Shown here piece by piece: positions 8,567 to 16,923 of a stretch of DNA of 64,000 bases. The stretch's first letter is position 1. Every line of letters starts with the position of its first letter. The position numbers and the translations under genes were made by a program. Source of the stretch: DATLWN01 sp963764315 (lineage in GTDB: Bacteria > Pseudomonadota > Zetaproteobacteria > Mariprofundales > Mariprofundaceae); NCBI GenBank assembly GCA_963764315.1, contig CAVXSB010000009.1, positions 310,001-374,000 on the forward strand, in the 5' to 3' direction. The notes beneath the pieces were generated by a model. That model worked only from the letters and a program-made list of their open reading frames with translations. It was not told the DNA's origin and did no database searches.

Positions 8567-8593
8567 GCGGGGGAGAAATCCCCCGCCTTTTTT
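8567..8593 (+). terminator. Rho-independent terminator after cytochrome c4
   Basis: Stem GGCGGGG (8567-8573) pairs with CCCCGCC (8581-8587) around a seven-base loop. It is preceded by five A and followed by six T. Confidence 0.92.
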
Positions 8594-9083
8594 CTTTAAA
8601 TTGGGTTACTGATACCTCTTTAATTAGGGATGCAGAACATAACGGTTTGAAATTTCTAGAACGGTTTAGTGGTGCGGAAAGAAACCGGCGTTGCCTGAAC
8701 GGCCAGTTTGAATACAAGCTCTCGATTTCTCCAGACCAGAATATCTTTGTCATGCAGGCCAAGTTCAGGAATGGCTTCGGATTACTCATATTCGGAAGTA
8801 CATTGGCAGGTAAGCATGGAGACCATGATTGAGAAACTGCGAGAGAGGGAACAGAATGAAGGTCTGTTCGCAGTCTTACGGTCTCCCGCGTTAATTTGAT
8901 GCTTTCTATATTCCCAGATAACCGACGTGAAACGGCTGTTTGACCATAGGGCATTTGTAATGCGGCTATACGCTTTCGATGCGTGTCTACGCATCTGAGC
9001 AGGGTGAGTGCCTCATATAGGGTGCGGTAGATACAGTTTAAGTCACTGTCTTATTTGAAAAATCACAGGAAAAGGATTTCACC
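8594..9083. other. Non-coding stretch, no supported gene
   Basis: About 490 bases between the cytochrome c4 terminator and secB. It is visibly more AT-rich than the surrounding genes. Several short open frames occur on both strands but lack ribosome binding sites, coding character or recognisable products. The last ~25 bases hold the secB ribosome binding site (AGGAAAAGGA). A small RNA or a decayed gene is possible, but nothing in the sequence establishes either. Confidence 0.6.
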
Positions 9084-9554
9084 ATGTTGAATGGGCACTA
9101 TGAGAAGGGTCATGCCGAGGAGCAGTCGATCTTCACCGTCGAGAAGATCTATACCAAGGATATCTCATTCGAGAATCCCAATTCACCGCAAGTATTCATG
9201 GCTACCGATCCGAAGGTCGATTTGAACCTTCAAATCGAAAATCGGCAGATCGACGATTATCACTGGGAGGTTTCGCTAAAGCTTTCCATTGTTACCCACA
9301 ACAGTAAGGATGATAGCATCATGTTTGAGATTGAGTTGGAGCAAGCCGCCGTATTCCTGCTGAGAAGCATTCCGGAAGATCAGCTTCCTGTCCTGCTCCG
9401 TGTGGATTGTCCATCGATTATTTTCCCTTATATGCGCCAGATCGTCAGCCAGTTGACCAGTGATGGTGGATTCCTTCCGCTGTTGCTCGAGCCGTTCAAT
9501 TTCGCCACCTTATATCAGAATGGTCTGGAGCAACGGCCACAAACCACGAACTGA
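9084..9554 (+). CDS. secB: SecB protein-export chaperone
   Basis: 156 residues. Family-typical segments are present: FTVEKIYTKDISFENPNSP near the start, a central beta-sheet region, then CPSIIFPYMRQIVS and GGFLPLLLEPFNFATLY near the C-terminus. SecB keeps preproteins unfolded and delivers them to SecA. It is consistent with a proteobacterium. Codon use is less GC-rich than in neighbouring genes. It stands alone, transcribed toward a convergent membrane-protein gene and separated from it by a shared terminator. Confidence 0.9.
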   Translation: MLNGHYEKGHAEEQSIFTVEKIYTKDISFENPNSPQVFMATDPKVDLNLQIENRQIDDYHWEVSLKLSIVTHNSKDDSIMFEIELEQAAVFLLRSIPEDQLPVLLRVDCPSIIFPYMRQIVSQLTSDGGFLPLLLEPFNFATLYQNGLEQRPQTTN

Positions 9555-9683
9555 TAAGGAGAAACACCATGCCTGGGTCTTCTATCCTAAAACAATCGCG
9601 AATTGAATTGGTGAGAGCCAAATAAGATTCGAGTGAGGGCCGTTATTAATGGCTGGATCTGCGATTAGCTTGGGAATGAAAAG

Positions 9684-9703
9684 AGGGGTGCGTGAGCACC
9701 CCT
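9684..9703. terminator. Bidirectional terminator between convergent genes
   Basis: Perfect 8-bp stem AGGGGTGC / GCACCCCT with a GTGA loop. It is flanked by an A-rich stretch on one side and a T-rich stretch on the other, so it can serve secB (+) and the membrane protein ending at 9707 (-). Confidence 0.85.
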
Positions 9704-9706
9704 TTC

Positions 9707-11107
9707 TTATTTCTTCTTGTCGCTGTCGGCCGGGGGGAAGGCGACGATGACGCCGGCGTTTAGGATGGCGACGGTCTTGATACGGTCGCTCAGTTCGGCG
9801 ACCTCGCGGCGCAGCATCCTGTTGCGGTTGTCATTCTGGTCGAAGGCCATATAGGTGACGCCGTGCATCTGGCGCAGGAAGGCCCCAGGATCGTCCTTGC
9901 GGATCGGCGGCAGCGGCAGCGCCCCGCTGCGGGTGGCCAACATGGTGCGTGCCGGCCATTGGCTGGCCACGAGCATGGCCTTGTTGGAGGCGCCGGTCAG
10001 CTTGGCCAGCTCGGCGATGACCTCGTCCGTGGGTTGCAGCTGATGGTCCTGCTTGAGCAGGAGGCGTTCCTTGTCGCCGACCATGAACAGCAGCGAGAAG
10101 GCGAAGACGGCGGCTGCCACCAGGGCGCGCTTTGCCGCCAGGCTCGTGCTGTTCAGGCGTGAGTTGAGCACGATCAGTGCCCGTATGCCCTCGTACAGGA
10201 TCAGCACCAGCGCCAGCTCGGCCCAGGCATGGTCGGCGGACAGCAGTCCGATGCCGATGCCGGCCATGAGCATCGTCGAGAACAGATCCCGGTTCTCCCG
10301 GCGCAGACTCGCCACAACGGAGAGCAGCAGGAGTACTGCTGCGATCAGGCCGAGACCGAGCGCGGCCTCGGCGCTGGGTCTCAAATCGCCGACGAGCACG
10401 CCGACCAGCGCCGGCAGGGGGTTGTGTATCATGGCGAGTTCCGGCCAGCCCATGCGGCTGAACACCACGAAGGCCACGAGCGTAGCCAGGCCGCCAATCA
10501 TCGTGAAGCGCCTGCGACGCTCGCTTGTGCCGTCGCGCAGCCAGGTCCAGGCCACGGCCAGCGCCATGCCGAGCCCGGCAGGATGCATGCTGGCGGCCAG
10601 TGCCAGCGCGAGCAGCAACAGGAAATAATAGCCCGAGATCGAGCGCGTGGAGGCGCGCAGGTATTCGTTAAGCCAGTAAGCAGCGACGGCGCAGAATACG
10701 AGGTAGTTACCGGCGCCGATGCTGTCGACCTGGGAGAAGGTCAAGGGGGAGATCAGCCACAGGCCGGTGGCAAACAGTGCGGTCTCGTCGTCCAGGTTCT
10801 TCTCCGCCCAGCGGTAGATCATCAGCGCCGTGGCGAACGTCAGGTACATCGTCAGCACCTTGGCGGCGCTCAGCTCACCGATCCAGTGAAAATTCAACGG
10901 TGCGAACAGCAGCGCCCGCAGGTCGGGAAAGCCGAGCACCGCCACCGGGCTGACCACCTGCGAACTGATGGCCCAGTTCAGCAGCAGCGCGTGCGCCGCC
11001 CCTTCATCGATGCCATAGCGGTTGTAGTGAAACATCGCGAGGTATACGAGGGAGAGCGCGCATAGGGCGGCGAGTCCGATGTGTCTAGGCTGCGGCATCC
11101 ATTTCAT
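9707..11107 (-). CDS. Polytopic membrane protein, possibly glycosyltransferase-like (PMT/ArnT type)
   Basis: 466 residues with about ten hydrophobic helices. An early periplasmic loop (HYNRYGIDEGAAHA) carries acidic residues in the position of the catalytic Asp/Glu of C-type glycosyltransferases of the PMT/ArnT group. The C-terminal ~120 residues form a soluble domain. Substrate and true family are unknown. No glycan genes are adjacent. It is transcribed alone, ending at the shared terminator with secB. Confidence 0.6.
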   Translation of the reverse strand: MKWMPQPRHIGLAALCALSLVYLAMFHYNRYGIDEGAAHALLLNWAISSQVVSPVAVLGFPDLRALLFAPLNFHWIGELSAAKVLTMYLTFATALMIYRWAEKNLDDETALFATGLWLISPLTFSQVDSIGAGNYLVFCAVAAYWLNEYLRASTRSISGYYFLLLLALALAASMHPAGLGMALAVAWTWLRDGTSERRRRFTMIGGLATLVAFVVFSRMGWPELAMIHNPLPALVGVLVGDLRPSAEAALGLGLIAAVLLLLSVVASLRRENRDLFSTMLMAGIGIGLLSADHAWAELALVLILYEGIRALIVLNSRLNSTSLAAKRALVAAAVFAFSLLFMVGDKERLLLKQDHQLQPTDEVIAELAKLTGASNKAMLVASQWPARTMLATRSGALPLPPIRKDDPGAFLRQMHGVTYMAFDQNDNRNRMLRREVAELSDRIKTVAILNAGVIVAFPPADSDKKK

Positions 11108-11196
11108 GATCGCGATCGCTCCTGTGATTCCTTGGGCTGTGCATCATAGCCGCGAAGGCGGGGGGGAACCAGCGGCGGCGGGATGGGGAGTAAGGC

Positions 11197-11433
11197 CTAC
11201 TTGTGCAGGGCGTGCAGAAAGTAGGACAGACCCAGGCCGAACAGGCCGCCCAGCAGCACGACGCCGCTGAGGCCCGTGCCCCATAGCATCCACAGCGGCG
11301 GCAGTGCTTCGGTGGGCAGGTGGTACAGCTGCCAGAAAAAGAAGGTGCACAAGGCTAGGCCAATGGCGGCAGTAATTTGATAGCGCCGTATCGTGGTCTT
11401 CCATACATATTTGGTGATGATCTGTTGTTTCAT
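11197..11433 (-). CDS. Small two-helix membrane protein
   Basis: 78 residues starting at the ATG complementary to 11431-11433, behind an AGGGG ribosome binding site. Two hydrophobic helices (about 20-35 and 50-72) are joined by a short Pro-rich loop. No family was recognised. It is divergent from the moxR operon, with 111 bases between the two starts that must hold promoters for both directions. Confidence 0.6.
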   Translation of the reverse strand: MKQQIITKYVWKTTIRRYQITAAIGLALCTFFFWQLYHLPTEALPPLWMLWGTGLSGVVLLGGLFGLGLSYFLHALHK

Positions 11434-11544
11434 GCTACCCCTGATGCCAAAGCATATCCTGTGACGGCGGCACATCCAAGGGGATGGCGGGGGGGTGCGT
11501 ATGGAGTGTTTGCACAAAGCCCGGGGCCCTCTTAAGATGGTCCG

Positions 11545-12534
11545 ATGCAAACCATACAGGGCGTACGCGAACCCCAGGAAGAACTGGATCTTTCGGTGCT
11601 TTCCGCGTTGCGGGAGAATATAGCCCGCCGGGTTGTCGGACAGGCCGATGTCATCGACCGCATGTTGATCGGGCTTTTGGTCGGCGGACATCTGCTGCTC
11701 GAGGGCGCGCCGGGTCTGGCCAAGACCACGGCGGTCAAGGCGATTGCCGACTGCATCGACGTCGATTTTCATCGCATCCAGTTTACGCCGGACTTGCTGC
11801 CGGGGGACTTGATCGGCACGGAGGTTTTCCGGCCGCAGAACACCAGCTTCGAGTTCGTGCGCGGCCCCATCTTCCATTCCATCATCCTCGCCGACGAGAT
11901 CAACCGGGCGCCGGCCAAGGTGCAGTCGGCCCTGCTGGAGGCCATGCAGGAGCGGCAGGTCACCGTTGGCAATACCACTTATGCATTGCCGGAGCTGTTC
12001 TGGGTCATCGCCACCCAGAATCCGGTGGAGCAGGAGGGCACGTTCCCGTTGCCCGAGGCGCAGATGGACCGCTTCCTGATGATGGTGCGCCTGGACTATC
12101 CCAGCCGGGACGATGAGCTGCACATCCTGAAGATGCACGAGGAGAACATCGAGGAGGCGCCGCTGCTGCCGGTGATCCATCCGGATGGCGTGTATGCCCT
12201 GAGAAAGGGCATTCGCAAGGTGTTCATGGCCCCGGAGCTGAAGGGATACATCGTGGATCTGGTGGCTGCTACCCGCGAGCCCGGGCAATACGACGAGGAG
12301 CTTGCGGGCACGGTGGAACTCGGGGCCTCGCCGCGGGCGACCATCGCCCTGGCGCTTTGCGCCCGCGCCCATGCCGCGATCCACGGCCGCGACTATGTCA
12401 GCCCGCACGATATCCAGAGCATCGCCGTCGACGTGCTGCAGCATCGCATGGTGCTGAGCTTCCACGGCCTCGCCTCCCGCTGGGATCGCAGGCAGATGAT
12501 CGAGCGTCTGGTGGAGTTGGTGCCTGTCCCCTGA
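11545..12534 (+). CDS. MoxR-family AAA+ ATPase
   Basis: 329 residues. Walker A GAPGLAKT is at residues 54-61, Walker B is ILADEIN near 116-122, and a sensor-1 region contains VIATQNPVEQEGT. MoxR ATPases act as chaperones that mature complexes together with DUF58 and VWA-domain proteins, and the genes here are in the classical order. It is the first gene of a seven-gene operon running to 18566. No strong ribosome binding site precedes the ATG. Confidence 0.9.
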   Translation: MQTIQGVREPQEELDLSVLSALRENIARRVVGQADVIDRMLIGLLVGGHLLLEGAPGLAKTTAVKAIADCIDVDFHRIQFTPDLLPGDLIGTEVFRPQNTSFEFVRGPIFHSIILADEINRAPAKVQSALLEAMQERQVTVGNTTYALPELFWVIATQNPVEQEGTFPLPEAQMDRFLMMVRLDYPSRDDELHILKMHEENIEEAPLLPVIHPDGVYALRKGIRKVFMAPELKGYIVDLVAATREPGQYDEELAGTVELGASPRATIALALCARAHAAIHGRDYVSPHDIQSIAVDVLQHRMVLSFHGLASRWDRRQMIERLVELVPVP

Positions 12535-12538
12535 CGTC

Positions 12539-13450
12539 ATGGATTTCCGTCTGGACGCGCATAAGAAATTTCTACCCGACCAGACGGAACTGGCCAGGCT
12601 GGAGCTGCAGGCCTCGCATATCCGCGCCCTGCAGCGCGGGCGCACCAGCGAGCGTCTTTCCAATCAATCGCATTCGCACTTTATCGGCCGTGGCCTGGAC
12701 TTCGAGGAGGTGCGGGCCTATTCCCCGGGAGACGACATCCGTGCCATGGACTGGCGGGTAACCGCCCGTACCGGCAAGCCCCATATCAAGGTCTATCGGG
12801 AGGAGCATCAGAGGGTCCTGGTGCTGGCTGTCCAGACCTCCTCCTCCATGCTGTTCGGCTCGTCCGGCACCACCAAGCTGGCGCAGGCGGCGCGCATGGC
12901 CGCACTGCTGGCATTTTCGGTGCAACGCCGGCGGGATCGCGTATGCGTACTGCTTCCCGGCGATCTCGGCGGCATCGAAATCCCCCCCTGTTCACCACGG
13001 AATGCCATGTGGCGGATGCTGAACTTCCTGTCCCGCGGCCATGCCGGTGCCGGTCGCGCCGTGTCCTGGGGGAGCCGTCTGGCCACCATGCCGCGGGGGC
13101 GTACGGTGGTGATGATTTCGGATTTTCTGGGCTGGCAGGATGGGGACTGGCAGGGGCTCAAGCAGGGGGCATCCCGCCACCACCTGGCGGCCGTGCAGAT
13201 CTTTGATCCGCGCGAATGCACAATGCCGGATATCGGTCTTGCCCGCATGGCAGGGGCAGGCACCGATGAGGCGTTCCTGATCGACACCGGCCGCCGCCGC
13301 GGCCGAGAGGCCTATGCCGAACGTTGGGAGGAACATCGTCATGCGCTCGCGCGCCGGCTGACGCTGGCGCGGGCGCCGTTCTGGTCCGTGTCCACGACGG
13401 ACGATGCCGCGGCCTGCATCGCCCCGATGGCGACGCTGCTGGGCGCATGA
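12539..13450 (+). CDS. DUF58 domain protein
   Basis: 303 residues starting four bases after moxR. The DUF58 signature is clear: GRGLDFEEVRAYSPGDDIRAMDWRV near residues 50-75, followed by a VWA-like fold. DUF58 proteins are partners of MoxR ATPases. The stop overlaps the ATG of the next gene. Confidence 0.88.
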   Translation: MDFRLDAHKKFLPDQTELARLELQASHIRALQRGRTSERLSNQSHSHFIGRGLDFEEVRAYSPGDDIRAMDWRVTARTGKPHIKVYREEHQRVLVLAVQTSSSMLFGSSGTTKLAQAARMAALLAFSVQRRRDRVCVLLPGDLGGIEIPPCSPRNAMWRMLNFLSRGHAGAGRAVSWGSRLATMPRGRTVVMISDFLGWQDGDWQGLKQGASRHHLAAVQIFDPRECTMPDIGLARMAGAGTDEAFLIDTGRRRGREAYAERWEEHRHALARRLTLARAPFWSVSTTDDAAACIAPMATLLGA

Positions 13451-13950
13451 TCGCGGCCGCTATCCTGCCCGCCATCGCCCCGCCCGATGCGCCGCTGGCC
13501 CCGGGCTGGTGGCCGCTTCCTCCGGGCTGGTGGGTCCTGGGGGCATTGCTGTTGCTGGCGCTGATCTGGGGCCTGGGGTCGCTGTTGTTGCGCCTGGCGT
13601 GGCGCCGTCGTCGGGTGAGGCCGCCGGACATCCGGAACTTTGCCCTGGCGGCCCTGGACGAGTTGGAGCGCCGTCCGGCACTCGACGAGCGCGAGGCGGC
13701 CTATCGCCTGAATGAGATTCTCAGGGCGGCGCTGATCGATGTGCATGGCACCGGTGGCTGGCGCCCGTTCATGCCCCGTGACGATCTCGGTATCGATCGC
13801 GGGGAGTGGGACGCCTTCTGGGCGGAGCTTGAGGATCGCTACCGGCCGGAGGCGGCCGAGGGCGATGGCCGACAGCGGCAATGGATGGCGACGGCGCGCT
13901 ACTGGATCGAGTGCCTGCCGGATCAGGACGGCGTGCGGATGCATCTGTGA
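13447..13950 (+). CDS. DUF4381-type single-helix protein
   Basis: 167 residues starting at the ATG that overlaps the DUF58 gene stop. A Pro/Trp-rich N-terminus leads into one transmembrane helix (VLGALLLLALIWGLGSLLL, about residues 34-52). A cytoplasmic helical domain follows. Size, order and topology match DUF4381 proteins of Bat operons. The stop TGA overlaps the following ATG. Confidence 0.8.
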   Translation: MIAAAILPAIAPPDAPLAPGWWPLPPGWWVLGALLLLALIWGLGSLLLRLAWRRRRVRPPDIRNFALAALDELERRPALDEREAAYRLNEILRAALIDVHGTGGWRPFMPRDDLGIDRGEWDAFWAELEDRYRPEAAEGDGRQRQWMATARYWIECLPDQDGVRMHL

Positions 13951-14948
13951 TGGAGACATTGGTCAGGATCACGCATATGCACTTCCAGCATCCATGGGCC
14001 CTGCTGGCGCTCCTGTTGCTTCCCGGGCTGCTGTGGACCGGGTCCCGCCGGCGCCGTGGGGCGATGCGCATGCTGGTGCATCCGGCGGCCCCGTGGCTGA
14101 AGCAGTCCTTCGCTGCCGGCATGGTGACGAGCCCGCGGTTGCTGATGGCACTGATGGCCTTGTCCTGGGTGCTGTGGAGCGTGGCCATGGCCGAGCCGCA
14201 ATGGGTCAATGGGGAGATCTCCGTCAGCCGGTACGGCCGGGACATCATGCTGCTCGTCGACCTGTCCGGCAGCATGGTGATCAATGACTATTCCGGTCCC
14301 AGCGGCGATATCAGCCGTCTGAGGGCCGTCAAGCAGGTGCTGTCGCCATTCATCGAGGAGCGGGCCACCGATCGCATCGGCTTGGTGTTGTTCGGTGAGC
14401 AGGCCTATGTGCAGACGCCGCTGACCTACGATCATGTCCTGGTCAGGAAGCTGTTGGACAAGGCCAAGGTCGGGCTGGTCGGCGATCGCACGGCGATCGG
14501 CGACGGCATCGCCCTGGCGGTCAAGCACCTGGAGCATGCGGCCGAGGTGCGCCGCGCCGGAGGCGGGCAGGTCATCATCCTGCTGACCGACGGGCGCAGC
14601 AATACCGGCGTCATACCCCCCGAGCATGCGGCCGAGCTCGCACGCGCCTTGGGCATCCGCATCTATACCGTCGGCGTCGGTTCGAACGGCAGCGCCAGTC
14701 AGGCGACGGATCTGGACGGGGCCGGCCTGAAGCATATCGCCGCCATCACCGGGGGAGAGTATTTCCGGGCGACGGATTCGACGGCCCTGGCCCGCGTGGC
14801 CGATGAAATCAATCGCCTGGAGCGGGTCAAAGACCAGCACACCTCCTATTTCGAGTCCGTCGAGCTTTATCCGGGATTCATCCTCGCCGGATTGCTGGTG
14901 CTGGTGATCGCGGTGGTCCGCAGCCGCGGCCTGGCGGCACTACCGTAA
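13950..14948 (+). CDS. VWA-domain membrane protein, BatA-like
   Basis: 332 residues from ATG 13950, which shares a base with the preceding stop. An N-terminal helix pair precedes a VWA domain with an intact MIDAS motif DLSGSM near residue 105. A C-terminal transmembrane helix follows (FILAGLLVLVIAVV). In Bat (aerotolerance) operons this protein sits in the inner membrane with its VWA domain facing the periplasm. The stop overlaps the ATG of the second VWA gene. Confidence 0.85.
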   Translation: METLVRITHMHFQHPWALLALLLLPGLLWTGSRRRRGAMRMLVHPAAPWLKQSFAAGMVTSPRLLMALMALSWVLWSVAMAEPQWVNGEISVSRYGRDIMLLVDLSGSMVINDYSGPSGDISRLRAVKQVLSPFIEERATDRIGLVLFGEQAYVQTPLTYDHVLVRKLLDKAKVGLVGDRTAIGDGIALAVKHLEHAAEVRRAGGGQVIILLTDGRSNTGVIPPEHAAELARALGIRIYTVGVGSNGSASQATDLDGAGLKHIAAITGGEYFRATDSTALARVADEINRLERVKDQHTSYFESVELYPGFILAGLLVLVIAVVRSRGLAALP

Positions 14949-16003
14949 TGGACGCCGTGACGCAATGGGTCTATCTGGCCATCGAACAGTTCAACTGGCG
15001 GCAGCCGGCCTGGCTCTACCTGCTGCCGATAGTGGCTGCGGCCGCCGCCTGGTGGCGGTACCGCACGGGGCCGTCGCGCAGGGCTGCCCGACGCCTCGAT
15101 CAGTATGCCGAGCCCCGTTTCTGGCCGCTGGTGGTACGCGGTGGGAATCCGGCCGGCCGCCCGCCGACGGGGGTAGGGCCGGCACCCTGGCTCGCCATGG
15201 GCCTGCTTATCGTCGCCCTGGCCGGGCCTCGCTGGTTGCACGAAAAGCAGACGGTGTTCCGGGAGGGCGCCGATATCGCGGTGGTCATGGATATTTCCCG
15301 CTCCATGGATACCCGGGATGTGATGCCGGGTCGCCTGACGCGGGCCAAGGAGGAACTCAGGGACCTGCTTGCCAGGCTGCACGGGGACCGGGTGGCCCTG
15401 GTGGTGTTCGCCGGACGGGCCTTCACCATTGTGCCGCTGACCTCGGATTACAGCGCGGTGGCGCGCTTCGCCGATCAGGTCACCCCCGACATGGCTTCGG
15501 ATCAGGGCAGCAACATGGCGGCGGGCCTCAAGCAAGCAGGCCAGGCCTTGCAATCGGCCAGGGGCCGGGGCAGGGCCGTGGTGCTGATGAGCGACGGCGG
15601 GGATCATGACCATGCAAAGGCGCTGGCGGCGGCAGCCGGACTGAGGCGTGCGGGTATCCCCATGTTCATCCTCGGCGTGGGCACCCCCGATGGTGGCCTG
15701 ATCCCGACCGGGAACGGAAGGTTTGTGCATGATGCGCGCGGCCGTGCCGTGCTCAGCCGCCTACATGAGAATCATCTGAAGGCCCTGGCCCAGGCCGCGG
15801 GTGGGGTATACGCCCGCATGACCTGGGATGATGCCGATTGGCAGGCGCTTTATGATCATGGTATCGAGCGCATGGTGAAGCGGACGCGCACCGAGGCGAA
15901 GGAGCGCGGGCGTTGGCGGGAGGAGTACGGCTGGGCGCTGTTTCCCGCCATGCTGATTTGGGGCGTCTGGTGGCGAAGGCGGTTCACGCAATGGCTGGCC
16001 TGA
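14948..16003 (+). CDS. VWA-domain membrane protein, BatB-like
   Basis: 351 residues, with a start that overlaps the previous stop by one base. Two N-terminal helices flank a short loop, then the VWA domain with MIDAS DISRSMD near residue 117. A C-terminal helix follows (WALFPAMLIWGVWW). It pairs with the preceding BatA-like gene, as in other Bat operons. The TGA stop overlaps the likely ATG of the TPR gene. Confidence 0.85.
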   Translation: MDAVTQWVYLAIEQFNWRQPAWLYLLPIVAAAAAWWRYRTGPSRRAARRLDQYAEPRFWPLVVRGGNPAGRPPTGVGPAPWLAMGLLIVALAGPRWLHEKQTVFREGADIAVVMDISRSMDTRDVMPGRLTRAKEELRDLLARLHGDRVALVVFAGRAFTIVPLTSDYSAVARFADQVTPDMASDQGSNMAAGLKQAGQALQSARGRGRAVVLMSDGGDHDHAKALAAAAGLRRAGIPMFILGVGTPDGGLIPTGNGRFVHDARGRAVLSRLHENHLKALAQAAGGVYARMTWDDADWQALYDHGIERMVKRTRTEAKERGRWREEYGWALFPAMLIWGVWWRRRFTQWLA

Positions 16004-16923
16004 TGTCCCCCTCCCGCATGCTCTATGCCGGTGCCATGGCCCTGATGCTGGCCTGGCCCGCTCAGGCCCAGGCCGGCTGGTTCGTGCGTGACAATGAGAT
16101 CGCCTATCGCCTTTCCCGCCAGGGGCACGATGGCCAGGCATTGCAATACTGGGATCACAGCGCCGAGGGCTTGTACGGCAAGGGGACGGCGCTGATACAC
16201 CTGGGGCGGATAAGCGAGGCCGAACAGGCCTTTCGGGCTGCCCTGGCCCTGGCCCCGCACAAGACCGGCTTCTCGGATCAGTTGGAGATGCCGGTGAAGC
16301 AGCGCCCGCATTTCATGGCCAGCGTCTGGTACAACCTGGGCAATGCCCTCTATGCCCAGGGCGAGCTGGCCTCGGCGCGTGATGCCTGGCTGAAGGCGCT
16401 GGGCCTCGAACCCGGCCATGCCAAGGCACAGCGCAATCTGAAGATCGTGGACCGCCTGCTCGGCGCCAGGGAGAGGAACGCACAACCGCCGCCGGCCGGC
16501 CTTCCCGGCAGCGGCAGGCATAAGGCGAAGAAGGGCGGAAACCAGGCCGCATCCCCTTCCCCGCCGCAACAGCACGCGTCCTTGCCGCTGCCTAGGCCCG
16601 GCCGGTCTCACCAGGCATCGGCCTCCCCGGGAGCAGGCAGGCAGAAGGCCGGTGAGCCCAAGCACGGAGATGCCGGAGCGGGTGGCGCATCGCCGCAGAC
16701 CGCACGCCATGCGTCATCGCCGCACTCGCCGGGGAATGCAGGCCATGCCTCGTCCGCCGGCGATGGCCATCAGGGTCGGGAGCCGGCAACCGGCCAGGGC
16801 ATGAGCCGGCGAGAGGCCGTGCAGCAGTTGCGTCTGGTCGAAGAAGGCGTCAGCGTGTTTCTGCGCCATCGCCTGGCCGAGAAGGGGCGCGAATCTTCTG
16901 CAGACGGAGGGAAGCCTTGGTGA
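16003..16923 (+). CDS. TPR-repeat exported protein (BatE/BatC-like role)
   Basis: 306 residues if the ATG at 16003 (TGATG overlap) is used. An in-frame ATG at 15991 adds four residues. A signal peptide ends near AQAQAG. Two TPR motifs follow (YGKGTALIHLGRISEAEQAF and VWYNLGNALYAQGELASARD). A long low-complexity Pro/Ser/Gly/His-rich linker covers about residues 155-265, and a short helical C-terminus ends the protein. TPR proteins of Bat operons are thought to scaffold the VWA proteins. Confidence 0.75.
   Translation: MSPSRMLYAGAMALMLAWPAQAQAGWFVRDNEIAYRLSRQGHDGQALQYWDHSAEGLYGKGTALIHLGRISEAEQAFRAALALAPHKTGFSDQLEMPVKQRPHFMASVWYNLGNALYAQGELASARDAWLKALGLEPGHAKAQRNLKIVDRLLGARERNAQPPPAGLPGSGRHKAKKGGNQAASPSPPQQHASLPLPRPGRSHQASASPGAGRQKAGEPKHGDAGAGGASPQTARHASSPHSPGNAGHASSAGDGHQGREPATGQGMSRREAVQQLRLVEEGVSVFLRHRLAEKGRESSADGGKPW

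Noticed and set aside
8550..8994. Short open frames on both strands after cytochrome c4
   Set aside because: They cross the terminator or lack ribosome binding sites and coding character.
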